Shown: positions 41,492 to 51,313, counted from the first letter of the stretch. The stretch: DNA of 57,463 nt from Camelimonas lactis (GCF_004342915.1 NZ_SLWL01000019.1:1-57463); one strand, 5' to 3'. A program made the numbers and translations. Notes: generated by a model not told the origin, from the sequence alone.

Positions 41492-43147
41492 TCAGCCTGC
41501 CGCTTTTGCGGCGGCGCGGCCGCTCTGCCGGCCCGAAAACAGGCAGCCGCCGAGAAACGTGCCCTCCAGCGCCCGGTAGCCGTGCATGCCGCCGCCGCCA
41601 AACCCCGAAGCCTCTCCCGCCGCATACAGGCCTGGAATGATCTGGCCGTCGTCGCCGAATACGCGGCCGTCCATGTCGGTTTCGAGGCCCCCCAGCGTCT
41701 TGCGGGTCAGGATGTTGAGCCGCACGGCGATCAGTGGGCCGTGCCTGGGGTCGAGCAGGCGGTGCGGAGCGGCGGTGCGAACCAGCCTGTCGCCCAGATA
41801 ACGGCGGGCATTGTGGATGCCCATGATCTGGCTGTCCTTGGCGTAGGCATTGGCCAGTTGCAGATCACGGGCCTCCACCTCGCGCCGGGCCCGTTCAGGG
41901 TCGAGCATGCCGTCGCCAGCCAGCCGTTGCATGCCGGCGAGCAGGTCGTCGATGGCGCCGGCCACGACGAAATCGGCCCCGTGCTGTTTGAACGCCTCAA
42001 CGGGGCCGGTGGCCCGCCTGCCGATGGCCCGGCGCGCCACCAGCCGCCAGTCGCGCCCGGTGAGATCGGGGTTCTGTTCCGAGCCGGAAAGGGCGAATTC
42101 CTTGCGAATGATTGATTGGGTGAGGATGAACCAGGAGTAATCGGCGCCGGTCTGGCGCAGGTGCGCCAGCGTTCCCAGGGTGTCATAACCGGGATAGCAG
42201 GGCGCCGGCAGGCGGGCGCCGTGGGCATCCAGCCACAGGGAGGACGGGCCAGGCAGGATGCGGATGCCGTGACCGGGCCAGATCGGGTCCCAGTTCTGAA
42301 GGCCCTCCACGTAATGCCACATGCGGTCGCCATTGATCAGCCGGGCGCCGGCCGTCTGGGCGATGCCCAGCATGCGGCCGTCCACGTGGGCGGGAACGCC
42401 AACGACCATGCGCGCCGGCGGCGTTCCCAGCCGGGCTGGCCATGCCTGGCGCACCAGCTCGGGATTGCCGCCGACGCCGCCGCTGGCGACAATCACGGAA
42501 GGGGCGGAGAAGGCGAATTCACCGGTGATTTCGCGATTGCTGCTGACGCCGCGCGGCGCATCGTCGTCGGCCAGCACCGCGCCGCGCGCGCCCGTAACGG
42601 CGCCGCCGGAGCGCGTCAGTTCGTCCACGCGATGGCGAAAGCAGAAGCGGATCAGGCCCTGGGTTTCGGCCGCCAGCGCCCGCCGAGCGAACAGTTCAAC
42701 CACGCCCGGCCCCGTTCCCCAGGTGACGTGGAAGCGCGGAACCGAATTGCCGTGGCCCAGGGCGCTGGCGCCGCCCCGTTCAGCCCAGCCGACGATGGGG
42801 AAAATGCGGTGGCCCATGGCGCGCAGCCAGGCGCGCTTTTCGCCGGCCGCCCACGCCACATAGCTTTCGGCCCAGCGCCGCGGCCAGTGGTCTTCCGCGC
42901 GATCGAAGCCGGCGGCGCCCAGCCAGTCCCGCCAGGCGAGCTCCACGCTGTCGCGGACGCCCAGCCGCCGCTGCTCCGGGGTGTCGACCAGAAACAGGCC
43001 GCCAAGCGACCAGAAGGCCTGACCGCCGAGATTCTGGCGCGGCTCCTGATCGAGCACGATAACCCGCTTGCCCGCGTCGGCCAGTTCTGTGGCGGCGACG
43101 AGGCCGGCGAGGCCAGCGCCTATGACAATTGCATCCGCGTCCGCCAT
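41492..43147 (-). CDS. FAD-dependent dehydrogenase (KstD/fumarate reductase flavoprotein-like)
   Basis: A 551-residue FAD-binding-2 family oxidoreductase. The dinucleotide fold is at the N terminus (IVIGAGLAGLVAATELADAGKRVIVLDQE), with GGQAFWSLGGLF and a C-terminal GLYAAGEASGFGGGGMHGYRALEGTFLGGCLFSGR FAD motif. Close relatives are annotated as 3-ketosteroid dehydrogenase-like or BdlA-type FAD dehydrogenases; the substrate is unknown. GGAGGGAGC precedes ATG 43147. Confidence 0.87.
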   Translation of the reverse strand: MADADAIVIGAGLAGLVAATELADAGKRVIVLDQEPRQNLGGQAFWSLGGLFLVDTPEQRRLGVRDSVELAWRDWLGAAGFDRAEDHWPRRWAESYVAWAAGEKRAWLRAMGHRIFPIVGWAERGGASALGHGNSVPRFHVTWGTGPGVVELFARRALAAETQGLIRFCFRHRVDELTRSGGAVTGARGAVLADDDAPRGVSSNREITGEFAFSAPSVIVASGGVGGNPELVRQAWPARLGTPPARMVVGVPAHVDGRMLGIAQTAGARLINGDRMWHYVEGLQNWDPIWPGHGIRILPGPSSLWLDAHGARLPAPCYPGYDTLGTLAHLRQTGADYSWFILTQSIIRKEFALSGSEQNPDLTGRDWRLVARRAIGRRATGPVEAFKQHGADFVVAGAIDDLLAGMQRLAGDGMLDPERARREVEARDLQLANAYAKDSQIMGIHNARRYLGDRLVRTAAPHRLLDPRHGPLIAVRLNILTRKTLGGLETDMDGRVFGDDGQIIPGLYAAGEASGFGGGGMHGYRALEGTFLGGCLFSGRQSGRAAAKAAG

Positions 43148-43454
43148 GGCGCTCCCTCCACAAGGCGCTTTAACCCAGGGGAGTGTGGCGCGCGCGGCCG
43201 GGTGGCGGCAAGCCGTGCTTTGGCAGGGGCGGCGAATCGTTTTGAGCGCCAGGCACGCGGGCGACCACGTGCATGTGCGTTGGCGCACGCGGGCGCTTGC
43301 CCCAGCGCCATAGACTGTTGTTGGTTGCATCATTATTCAGGGCCTGCTTCGCTGCCGGCCTCTGGCTTCCGGCTCCCCGCGTCGCCGCCCCGTCGGGCGG
43401 CTGCTTTTTTGCCACGGGCTTTCGGAGCTTCATTCCAGGAGCGTGGATTTCGCC
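43148..43454. other. Divergent intergenic region
   Basis: It separates the FAD dehydrogenase from the next gene and should contain both promoters. No repeat or RNA gene is visible. Confidence 0.35.
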
Positions 43455-43928
43455 ATGTCGACCAGTCCCTATAGCGCGCGGGTTTCCATGCAGCTTGCGG
43501 CTGAAAGGCAAAAGGATGAGGCCCGGCGGGCGCAGGCTGACGCCAGCCGCGTGATGCGGCGCAAGAGCTTCCAGTTGGCGGCGGCGTGGCTGGAGAACGC
43601 CGTGATCGCGGCGGTTGACCGTTGCGTGGCGGAGTGTGGCGGCGCGGTCCTGATTGATTGCCGCAACAATTTCACTTCAGAGGCGCAGGACGCCTACAAG
43701 AATCCGCACGTGGTGTTTTCCATCCAGGAAACCGGCGGCATGGCCGGGACGCAGTACGAGGTGTTCGTGGCGCATAGTCTCGTCTGTGTTCACAGGATCC
43801 GCCATCACATGCGTCAGCCCGTGACCGTTCCCGGTTTCGCCGGGCCGCAACTGGTGGGCGCTGCGCCCATGGATCTCGGCGCGGCCATCGTGCGCCTTGC
43901 CCTGGAAGAACACCAGCGCGGCGCTTAG
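43455..43928 (+). CDS. Hypothetical cytoplasmic protein, 157 aa
   Basis: A 157-residue protein with no signal peptide or membrane span. The first 45 residues are helical and charged (AAERQKDEARRAQADAS); the rest alternates strands and helices, with cysteines in DRCVAECGG and IDCRNN and the segment HVVFSIQETGGMAGTQYEVFVAHSL. Codon use matches neighbouring real genes. AGGAG lies 13 bases before ATG 43455; a GTG at 43443 is the alternative start. I do not recognise a family. Confidence 0.6.
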   Translation: MSTSPYSARVSMQLAAERQKDEARRAQADASRVMRRKSFQLAAAWLENAVIAAVDRCVAECGGAVLIDCRNNFTSEAQDAYKNPHVVFSIQETGGMAGTQYEVFVAHSLVCVHRIRHHMRQPVTVPGFAGPQLVGAAPMDLGAAIVRLALEEHQRGA

Positions 43929-43976
43929 CTTCGCGCCAGCTTTTCGCGGAAAGAACATTTTTCTGATGGAGGGAGG

Positions 43977-44009
43977 GACGCGGCGTCCGGCAAAAGCGGG
44001 CGCCGCGTC
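43977..44009. other. GC-rich hairpin between convergent genes
   Basis: A 9-bp perfect stem GACGCGGCG / CGCCGCGTC with a 15-base loop lies 49 bp after the hypothetical gene and 15 bp before the end of the LOG-like gene. There is no T-run, so it is a possible weak terminator only. Confidence 0.45.
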
Positions 44010-44023
44010 GCCGCATCGGGCGG

Positions 44024-44860
44024 TCAGCCGGGCGGCATGGTGGTGACGCCGCGGCGCACCAGAGATTCCCAGCCTTCCTCCGCCGTATCGGCGTATTCGA
44101 ACAGCTTGATATCTTCCGGCGAAATCGCGCCTTCTTCCACAAGGGCGTCGAAATTGATGATCCGCTGCCAGTAGGATTTGCCAAACAGCACGATGGGGAT
44201 GCGCGGCGCCTTGCCGGTTTGCTGTAGCGTCAGCACCTCGAACAGTTCGTCCAGCGTGCCGTAGCCGCCAGGGAAGATCGCCAGGGCATTGGCGCGCATG
44301 GCCAGGTGCATCTTGCGCATGGCGAAGTAGTGAAACCGCAGCGTCAGTTCCGGCGTCGAATAGGGGTTGGGGCGCTGCTCATGCGGCAGGGTGATGTTGA
44401 AGCCGATGCTGGGCGCGCGCACGTCGGCGGCGCCCCGGTTGGCGGCTTCCATAATGCCCGGGCCGCCGCCGGTGGCGATGACATTGTCGCGCCAGCGGTT
44501 GCGGGGCGCGAAGGCGCCGCCGCGTTCGGAAGCAATGCGGCCGAACTCACGCGCCTCGTCGTAGTAGCGCGACTGGCCGCGCATCCACGCGACATGCTTC
44601 TGTTCGTCGGGAGTGCGCGCCGCGGCGGCGGCTGTTTCGACCTGCTCGGGCGAAGGGATGCGGGCGCTGCCGAACACGATGATGGTGGAGCGGATGCCCC
44701 AGTCCCGCAGGGTCAGCTCCGCCTTGGCGAATTCAAGTCCAAAGCGGAAGGCGCGCATCTCGTCGCGCAGCAGGAAATCCGTATCCTCAACGGCCAGCAT
44801 GTAGCTTTTCGACAGGCCATTGCCGCCTGGAGCCGCGCCATTCTCCACATTATCCACCAT
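44024..44860 (-). CDS. LOG-family protein (TIGR00730-type Rossmann fold)
   Basis: A 278-residue Rossmann-like protein of the LOG/lysine-decarboxylase-like family. The nucleotide-binding signature GGGPGIMEAANRG (131-143) and the catalytic PGGYGTLDE (197-205) are present. LOG enzymes release cytokinin bases from nucleotides (phosphoribohydrolase); longer bacterial members like this may act on other nucleoside monophosphates. It has an N-terminal extension of about 50 residues compared with plant-type LOG. Confidence 0.85.
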   Translation of the reverse strand: MVDNVENGAAPGGNGLSKSYMLAVEDTDFLLRDEMRAFRFGLEFAKAELTLRDWGIRSTIIVFGSARIPSPEQVETAAAAARTPDEQKHVAWMRGQSRYYDEAREFGRIASERGGAFAPRNRWRDNVIATGGGPGIMEAANRGAADVRAPSIGFNITLPHEQRPNPYSTPELTLRFHYFAMRKMHLAMRANALAIFPGGYGTLDELFEVLTLQQTGKAPRIPIVLFGKSYWQRIINFDALVEEGAISPEDIKLFEYADTAEEGWESLVRRGVTTMPPG

Positions 44861-45201
44861 CAGTTTTTCAGCATCCTCTGGTTCGTCGGCCGGCCCGGTC
44901 CCATGCCCGCGCGGGCGCCCGGCCGCAGTTCTTCTCCGGCGTTACAGGTTCCTGCGCCCTGTTACCGCTTCCCGCGCCGCAGGCGGCCCTGGCCGCACTC
45001 TGGATGGCGGGGCGGGGTGCGTCAATCACCGGCTGGATGGCCCGAAAAGGCCCCGTGAAGCCGGTGAACAGAACCGGAAGCGCGGCGTGCTGGCGGCGAA
45101 CCCGCGCCTGAAAAACCGCCGGCGGGGGCGTCGCTCGCAAACATCGTCTGCAAACATCGTCTACGAGCATGACCCGCGAGCATCGCCGGCGCCCGGGCGC
45201 C
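44861..45201. other. Intergenic region with a 13-bp tandem duplication
   Basis: No gene is supported. GCAAACATCGTCT occurs twice in tandem at 45137-45162, followed by related CGAGCAT words. Confidence 0.5.
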
Positions 45202-45235
45202 AATAAAAATGGCCCGCGCCAGGAGCGCGGGCCAT
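45202..45235 (-). terminator. Intrinsic terminator of the second binding-protein gene
   Basis: An 11-bp perfect stem (ATGGCCCGCGC / GCGCGGGCCAT) with a 5-base loop is followed on the minus strand by TTTTTATTG. Confidence 0.9.
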
Positions 45236-45262
45236 GATGTCGCCAGCAGGACTGACGGCGGG

Positions 45263-46504
45263 TTACTTCTTCTTTGTTTCGGTCACGGCGGAAATCACGC
45301 CGCCTTCAGCCACCCAGCGGTCGCCCTTGAACACCATGATCTGAAGCTCTTCGAGCGGGAAGTGGTCGGTTTCCGAGGTCTTCATGGTCAGGCCATTGTA
45401 GACCATGCGCGGCGCGAAGCCGTCGAGGCTCAGGGCCTGCTTCATGACGTTCTCGCGGGTGAGGTTATCGCCTGCCTGACGCAGCACGTGGGTCATGGCG
45501 TCGGCCATTGCGTAGCCGATGGCGTAAAGGCTGTTGTTGATGTCGCCATCCGGCATGTATTTGGCCATGAACTCCTTGAACTGCTTGACCTCGGCGTCAT
45601 TGGCCAGGGTTGGATCGCTCGCGTCCTTGATGAAGGTGGCGGTAATCGCTCCCTGGGCGTTCTCAAGGCCGGCCGGAACCAGCACGGCGCCGACCTGGGA
45701 GGCGACGTTGTTCAGGATGTGAACCGGGCGCCAGTTCAGCTCGCCAAGTTTGCGGGTCGACTGGGCGGCGAACTTCGGCGTCGCCAGATTGAGGAACAGG
45801 TCGGCGCCGGAAGCCTTCAGCTTCACCATCTGCGAGTCGACCGTCGCGTCCGACAGGTCGTAGGGCGCCTCGGCGACGATCATCGAGACCTTGTCGCCCA
45901 GGCCATCCTTCACGCCCTTGTAAATGTCCTTGCCGTAATCATCGTTCTGCACCAGCACGGCGATTTTGGCGTTGGGGTATTTTTCCTTGATCAGATTGGC
46001 GTAGACGCGGCCTTCGGATTCGTAGGACGGGTTGAAGGGCAGGGTCCACGGATGGGCCTTGGGGTCCGCGCCGAAACGGGTGCCGCCCGACGACAGGAAC
46101 AGGTGCGGGACCTTCTTCGCGTTCACATATTTCATGATCGCGGTGTTGGAGGGTGTGCCGAGCGTGCCGAACAGCGCCAGCACTTCATCGCTCTCGATCA
46201 ACTTGCGGGCCTGTTCCACGGCTTTCGGCGGGCTGTAGGCGTCGTCGTAGCTGATGAATTTGATCTTGCGGCCGTTAACGCCGCCCTGATCGTTGATCAT
46301 GCGGAAATAGGCGTCCATGGTCTTGCCGACCACGCCATAGGCGGACACCGGCCCGCTGTAAGGGACGAAATTGCCGATCCTGATCTCGGTGTCGGAGGCG
46401 CCGGGGCCATATTTCTTTTCGGCGTGGGCCGGGCCGGCCATGGCGAAGGCGGCGACCGTGGTGGCCATCAGACTGGCGATGAACGTGCGTTTGGTCAGGC
46501 GCAT
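45263..46504 (-). CDS. LivJ-type ABC substrate-binding protein
   Basis: A 413-residue periplasmic binding protein with a Sec-type signal peptide (about 1-28, cleavage near AHAEKK). It begins EIRIGNFVPYSGPVSAYGVVGK and includes KFISYDDAYSPPKAVEQARKLIESDEVLALFGT. It is closely related to the binding protein at 47989-49227 and less so to the one at 35839-37077. No cognate permease or ATPase is near. GGGAGAG precedes ATG 46504; the frame continues to 46831 without conservation. Confidence 0.87.
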   Translation of the reverse strand: MRLTKRTFIASLMATTVAAFAMAGPAHAEKKYGPGASDTEIRIGNFVPYSGPVSAYGVVGKTMDAYFRMINDQGGVNGRKIKFISYDDAYSPPKAVEQARKLIESDEVLALFGTLGTPSNTAIMKYVNAKKVPHLFLSSGGTRFGADPKAHPWTLPFNPSYESEGRVYANLIKEKYPNAKIAVLVQNDDYGKDIYKGVKDGLGDKVSMIVAEAPYDLSDATVDSQMVKLKASGADLFLNLATPKFAAQSTRKLGELNWRPVHILNNVASQVGAVLVPAGLENAQGAITATFIKDASDPTLANDAEVKQFKEFMAKYMPDGDINNSLYAIGYAMADAMTHVLRQAGDNLTRENVMKQALSLDGFAPRMVYNGLTMKTSETDHFPLEELQIMVFKGDRWVAEGGVISAVTETKKK

Positions 46505-47072
46505 CAAGCTCTCCCTGGAAGTTCTGATTTGACCGGAGGCGCGAGCCCCGGCGTTTTGAGGTCGCAGGTGGGCGGCGAAGCGGCGACTCCGCGCGCGATC
46601 CCGTCTGCTCTCCAGCAGCCGTCTAGAGCAAAAAGCCCTGAGCTTGAACTCGAAAACTTGCCGCCTGGGCGCGCGCCGCCAGGCGAGCGGCGCCCCGTTC
46701 GATAGGCGCCGCCCCGGCCAGCTGCGCAAACCGGCTGCCTTTTGTCGCATGGTTTCCGGGGCTTCGCTTTCCCGGATGGCGGCGCGGGCATGCGCCCGCA
46801 TGCGCTTGACAGCGGCCGGAGGCAAAAGCATTGTCCAGGTGGATAAAAAATATATGGGAGGAACAGCTGCAAGGAGGCTTCAGGCCGCCTCGCGCATCCA
46901 GGCCTGTTGCGCGCCGTGTTGCCCGCGCGCCGGCCGTACACTCCACCCATGCAAACTGTCATCCGTGAACCTGCGCCACCGCACGGGGCGCCGGGTCGCG
47001 TTCTGTCGCGCCTGCCTGGGCCGCCATGAACTTCATGGCGGCCAACGACGGTCAACCTGAAGGATCCTGTCT
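46505..47072. other. Divergent intergenic region (568 bp)
   Basis: It separates the binding-protein gene from the SDR gene and holds both promoters. A TCTAGAGCA word at 46622-46630 resembles the start of the dispersed rhizobial repeat, but no second arm is seen. An AT-rich TAAAAAATATATG stretch lies near 46843-46855. Confidence 0.4.
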
Positions 47073-47855
47073 GTGACGCCGCCCTACAAGAAGCTCGACC
47101 GTTCGTTGCGGAACCGCATTGTTTTCGTCACCGGCGCGGCCAGCGGCATGGGCGCCGCGACGGCCCGCGCCTTTGCTGACGAAGGCGCGCGGGTGGCGGT
47201 GGTCGACATTCGCGCCGACGGCGCGGAAACCGTGGCGGCGGCCATCCGCGCCGATGGCGGCGACGCCCGGGCCTTCGCCCTCGACGTGGCCGATGCGGAG
47301 GCCGTGAAGCGGGTGGTGGACGAGGCGGCGACGCATTTCGGCGGGCTGGACTGCCTGGTCGCCAACGCCGGCATCTCGGTTTACGCGCCGATCGACGCGC
47401 CGGACTATGATGAACGTTGGGCGCAGGGGCTCGCCGTGTTGCTCACCGCCCAGCAGCGTCTGGTGCGAGCCGCGTTGCCCTGGCTGCGCAAATCCGACGC
47501 GGCGCGCATCGTCACCATCGCCTCCACCGAAGCGCTCGGGGCCACGGCCGGCCACAGCGCCTATTCCGCAGCAAAGGCCGGCGTCACCGGCCTGACCCGT
47601 TCACTGGCGGTGGAGCTGGGACGCGAGGGCATCACCGTCAACTGCATCTGTCCAGGGCCGATCGAAACGGGGATGACCGCCGACATTCCGGATGAGAGCA
47701 AGCAGAAATACGCCCGCATCCGCACCGCCATGCGCCGCTATGGCCGCCCGGAAGAGGTGGCGCACATGACGCTGAGCCTGTGCCTGCCCGCCGCCTCATA
47801 TCTGACGGGCGTGGTGATCCCGGTGGACGGCGGCCTCATGGCGCGCAACGCCTGA
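47073..47855 (+). CDS. Short-chain dehydrogenase/reductase
   Basis: A 260-residue classical SDR. The cofactor motif is TGAASGMG (G21, G25, G27), NAG is at 98-100, and the catalytic S151, Y164 and K168 are in YSAAK. An acidic D45 after the second strand (VVDIR) favours NAD over NADP. The substrate is unknown. The start is GTG at 47073 with GAAGGA upstream. The binding-protein gene follows on the same strand after 133 bp. Confidence 0.9.
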   Translation: MTPPYKKLDRSLRNRIVFVTGAASGMGAATARAFADEGARVAVVDIRADGAETVAAAIRADGGDARAFALDVADAEAVKRVVDEAATHFGGLDCLVANAGISVYAPIDAPDYDERWAQGLAVLLTAQQRLVRAALPWLRKSDAARIVTIASTEALGATAGHSAYSAAKAGVTGLTRSLAVELGREGITVNCICPGPIETGMTADIPDESKQKYARIRTAMRRYGRPEEVAHMTLSLCLPAASYLTGVVIPVDGGLMARNA

Positions 47856-47988
47856 CAGGCCGACGCCCGGCTTTTCCAGTATTCACCGGAGCGCGGCGCG
47901 TTTTCAGATGGCCCGCAGACGGCCCGTCGCCGCGCCCGCGTCCCGGTCAATGTCAACGACAACGAACCCTCCGGAGTTAACAGCAGTC

Positions 47989-49227
47989 ATGTCGACCCGT
48001 TTCCTGTCCCGCCGCGCGCTGATGGCCGCGGCGGCCGCGTCCGTGCTTGTGTCCGCCACCGCGCTGGCGGCGGAGAAAAAATACGACGCTGGCGCCAGCG
48101 ATACCGAGATCAGGATTGGCAACACCTATCCCTACAGCGGTCCGGCGTCGTCATACGGCATCATGGGCGCCACGGAGGCGGCCTACTTCAAGATGGTCAA
48201 CGAACAGGGCGGCATTAACGGCCGCAAGGTGAAGTTCATCAGCTATGACGACGCCTACAGCCCGCCCAAGGCGGTGGAGCAGACCCGCAAGCTGGTGGAA
48301 AACGACGAAGTTCTGGCGATCTTCAACACTTTCGGCAGCCCGGCCAACAGCGCCATCCAGCGTTATCTGAACGCCAAAAAGGTGCCGCAGCTGTTCCTGG
48401 CCACCGGCGCCTCGAAGTTTAATGATCCGAAGAACTTCCCGTGGACCATGGGCTTCCAGCCCAATACGCGCGATGAGGCGCATGTTTACGTCGACTTCAT
48501 CAAGAAGGAGCGGCCCAACGCGAAGGTAGCGATCCTCTACCAGAACGACGACTTCGGCAAAGATTACCTGGAAGGCGTGAAGGAAGCGCTGGGCGCGGAC
48601 TACAAGAAATATGTCGTCGCCGAGGTGGCTTACGACATCTCCGAGCCGACGGTGGATTCGCAGCTTTTGCGGATGCAGGCGTCCGGCGCCGATACGGTGC
48701 TCAGCTTCTCCACGCCGAAATTTACCGCCCAGAGCATTCGCAAGATGGCGGCGCTGAACTGGAAGCCCCTGCACATCGTCGCCACGGCCAGCGCTTCGGC
48801 GGCGATGGTGATGCGCCCGGCCGGCCTGGAGAACTCCCAGGGCGTGATCACCTCGTCCTACATGATGTCGCCGGACGATCCGGGCTGGAATGACAACGCG
48901 GACATGAAGGCCTGGCGGGCGTTCATGGAGAAGTACATGCCGGGCGCCGACATGGGCAACAGCGGCCACATGTACGGCTATGTGGTTTCCCAGGCCATGC
49001 ACAAGGTGCTGGAAGCCGCAGGCGACAACCTGACCCGTGAGAACATCATGAAGCAGGCCAGCAACCTGAAGAATGTTCACATCAAGGGCTTCCTGCCAGG
49101 CATCACCCTCAACACCGCGCCTGGCGACCATGCGCCGGTCAAGCAGATGCAGATGGTCCGCTTCAAGGGCGAGGGCTGGGAGCGCTTCGGCGACGTGCTG
49201 GGCGCGGCGAGCAAGCCGGCTCACTAA
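47989..49227 (+). CDS. LivJ-type ABC substrate-binding protein
   Basis: A 412-residue periplasmic binding protein with a signal peptide (about 1-28, SRRALMAAAAASV, cleavage near ALAAEK); the SRR could make it a weak Tat substrate. EIRIGNTYPYSGPASSYGIMGA and KFISYDDAYSPPKAVEQTRKLVENDEVLAIFNT place it beside the paralogue at 45263-46504. Ligand unknown. The SDR upstream and the anion permease downstream hint at uptake of an organic acid. Confidence 0.87.
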   Translation: MSTRFLSRRALMAAAAASVLVSATALAAEKKYDAGASDTEIRIGNTYPYSGPASSYGIMGATEAAYFKMVNEQGGINGRKVKFISYDDAYSPPKAVEQTRKLVENDEVLAIFNTFGSPANSAIQRYLNAKKVPQLFLATGASKFNDPKNFPWTMGFQPNTRDEAHVYVDFIKKERPNAKVAILYQNDDFGKDYLEGVKEALGADYKKYVVAEVAYDISEPTVDSQLLRMQASGADTVLSFSTPKFTAQSIRKMAALNWKPLHIVATASASAAMVMRPAGLENSQGVITSSYMMSPDDPGWNDNADMKAWRAFMEKYMPGADMGNSGHMYGYVVSQAMHKVLEAAGDNLTRENIMKQASNLKNVHIKGFLPGITLNTAPGDHAPVKQMQMVRFKGEGWERFGDVLGAASKPAH

Positions 49228-49240
49228 AACGCTCTCCGGC

Positions 49241-49265
49241 AGGCCGCGCCTTGGCGGCGCGGCCT
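49241..49265. other. Strong hairpin after the binding-protein gene
   Basis: A 10-bp perfect stem AGGCCGCGCC / GGCGCGGCCT with a 5-base loop starts 14 bp after the stop codon. It has no T-run, so it may protect the transcript 3' end or end it with Rho. The rest of the 310-bp gap up to 49537 shows no other signal. Confidence 0.55.
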
Positions 49266-49537
49266 GGGCGCATCCAGGCTGACGGCGCCGGGATGCGCCG
49301 TGCCGGCTGATCTGGCGCGCTGCGCCAGAACGACCTCGCCAGGCGGCCGGATGGCTGCCCGGCTCCCGCCGCCCGTCCGGGATGCGCCGGAGCGTCCGCC
49401 TCGTCGCCGGCGCCGGTTTTCCGCCGCCATCACGCGGATGTTGGCGCTGCGCGTCTTCCATGGAACTGGCGACCATTCCACTGTGTTGCGACAGAAGCGC
49501 GGTCATTCCCGCCCGCGCGCCTGACCGGGACGCCTGT

Positions 49538-51313
49538 GTGACCACACCGCAAATCCTGTCCGTCGTAACCCTGATCGCCATGATGGCCATGTTCATCTGG
49601 GGGCGGTTCAGGTACGACGTCACCGCCTGTATCGCCCTGATCGCCGCCGTCGCCATCGGCATTGTCCCACCGGCGGACGCCTTCAAGGGCTTCTCGGACG
49701 ACATCGTCATTATCGTCGCCTCGGCGCTGGTGATCTCCGCTGGCGTGCAGCGTTCCGGGGTAATCGAGCTGGCGCTGTCGCTGGCCGCGCCGCGACTGAC
49801 GCGGGTGCGCACGCAGTTGCTGGCGCTGACCGTGACCGTTGGGGTCGCTTCCGGCCTGGTGAAGAATGTCGGCGCCCTGGCGATGCTGATGCCGGCGGCC
49901 TTCCAGATGGCGCGCAAGAGCAAGGTCAGCCCGTCGGTGTTCCTGATGCCGATGGCCTTCGCCTCCCTGCTTGGCGGCCTGACGACGCTGGTTGGCACCT
50001 CGCCCAACATCATCGTCAGCCGCGTGCGCGAGGAGATGACCGGCAAGCCGTTCAGCATGTTCGATTACTTTCCGACCGGTTTTGGCCTGCTCATCGCCGG
50101 ACTGGTCTTCCTTGCGTTCGGCTACCGGCTGCTTCCCCGCGACCGACGCGCGCCGCCGGACCTGAGCGACGCCCTTGATATCCGGGGCTATTGCACGGAG
50201 GCGTCGATCGGCGAGGGGTCGCCGGCGATCGACGAAATGGCGCAGGATTTCGCCGCCCGCCATCAGGGCGAGGTCACCATCGTCTCGGTGCTGCGCGGCC
50301 GGCTGCGCAGCTCCGCCTCGCCATTCACGGTTTTGCGCAAGGGCGACACGCTGATCCTCACCGGCGAGCCCGACGCCCTCGAGCGGGCTATCGCTCACGA
50401 CCGGCTCACCCTGGCGGGCCAGGATCGCGAGGCGCCAAAGGGGGCTGAGGGCGACGAGGTGGCGGTTGTCGAGGTGGTGGTGAACGCCAGTTCGTCACTG
50501 ATTGGCCAGACGGCGGAGCGCCTGCGGCTGCAACAGCGACACGGCGTCAATATCATCGCCATTTCCCGTTCGGGGGAGCGGCTGCCGCGCCAGCTTGGAG
50601 CGACGACGCTGCAGGCCGGCGACGTGATCGTGTTGCAGGGCCCCCGCAGCATCCTGCCGGAGAAGATGCGCCATCTCGGGCTTCTGCCCCTGGCGGATCG
50701 CGCCCTGCGCCTGGGCAGCGCCCGCGCCGGCTGGGCGCCGCTGATCATTCTGGCGGCGGCGATGCTGGCCACCGCGACGGGCGTCGTTCCCGTGGCCATC
50801 GCTTTTTTCGCCGCGGCTGGCCTGATCGTGGTGAGCGGGGCGCTGACCCTGCGCGACGCCTATGATGCGGTCGAGTGGCCGATCCTGATCATGCTGGCGG
50901 CGTTGATACCTGTCAGCGATTCCTTACGCTCCACGGGCGCCTCGCAGATTATCGCCACCCATCTGGCCAGCGTGGCCACGGCATTGCCAGGTTGGGGCGC
51001 GGTGGTGTTGATCATGGTCGTGGCCATGGCTGTGACGCCGTTCCTCAACAACGCAGCCACGGTGATGGTGATGGCGCCAATCGCGGCGGTGTTCGCGAAG
51101 GACCTGGGCTATCGCCCTGAAGCGTTCCTGATCGCCACGGCGATCGGCGCCGGCTGCGACTTTCTCACGCCCATCGGTCACCAGTGCAACACGCTGGTGT
51201 TTGGCCCTGGAGGCTACAAATTCTCCGATTACGCCCGGCTCGGGGCGCCGCTGTCCCTGCTGGTCGTGCTGGTGGGCGCGCCGCTGGTGCTCTGGTTCTG
51301 GCCGCTGCATTAG
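49538..51313 (+). CDS. SLC13-family permease with two RCK_C domains
   Basis: A 591-residue transporter of the DASS/SLC13 (CitMHS-like) family: N-terminal TMs (about 1-190), two soluble TrkA-C/RCK_C modules (about 205-285 and 300-385; RKGDTLILTG and QAGDVIVLQG signatures), then C-terminal TMs (about 400-591). Conserved GTSPN and FLNNAATVMVMAPIA motifs bind sodium and the dicarboxylate or sulfate substrate. Long SLC13 proteins with TrkA-C inserts are often tied to sulfate or dicarboxylate uptake; the substrate is not set by sequence. The GTG at 49538 is the best start by family length. Confidence 0.85.
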   Translation: MTTPQILSVVTLIAMMAMFIWGRFRYDVTACIALIAAVAIGIVPPADAFKGFSDDIVIIVASALVISAGVQRSGVIELALSLAAPRLTRVRTQLLALTVTVGVASGLVKNVGALAMLMPAAFQMARKSKVSPSVFLMPMAFASLLGGLTTLVGTSPNIIVSRVREEMTGKPFSMFDYFPTGFGLLIAGLVFLAFGYRLLPRDRRAPPDLSDALDIRGYCTEASIGEGSPAIDEMAQDFAARHQGEVTIVSVLRGRLRSSASPFTVLRKGDTLILTGEPDALERAIAHDRLTLAGQDREAPKGAEGDEVAVVEVVVNASSSLIGQTAERLRLQQRHGVNIIAISRSGERLPRQLGATTLQAGDVIVLQGPRSILPEKMRHLGLLPLADRALRLGSARAGWAPLIILAAAMLATATGVVPVAIAFFAAAGLIVVSGALTLRDAYDAVEWPILIMLAALIPVSDSLRSTGASQIIATHLASVATALPGWGAVVLIMVVAMAVTPFLNNAATVMVMAPIAAVFAKDLGYRPEAFLIATAIGAGCDFLTPIGHQCNTLVFGPGGYKFSDYARLGAPLSLLVVLVGAPLVLWFWPLH

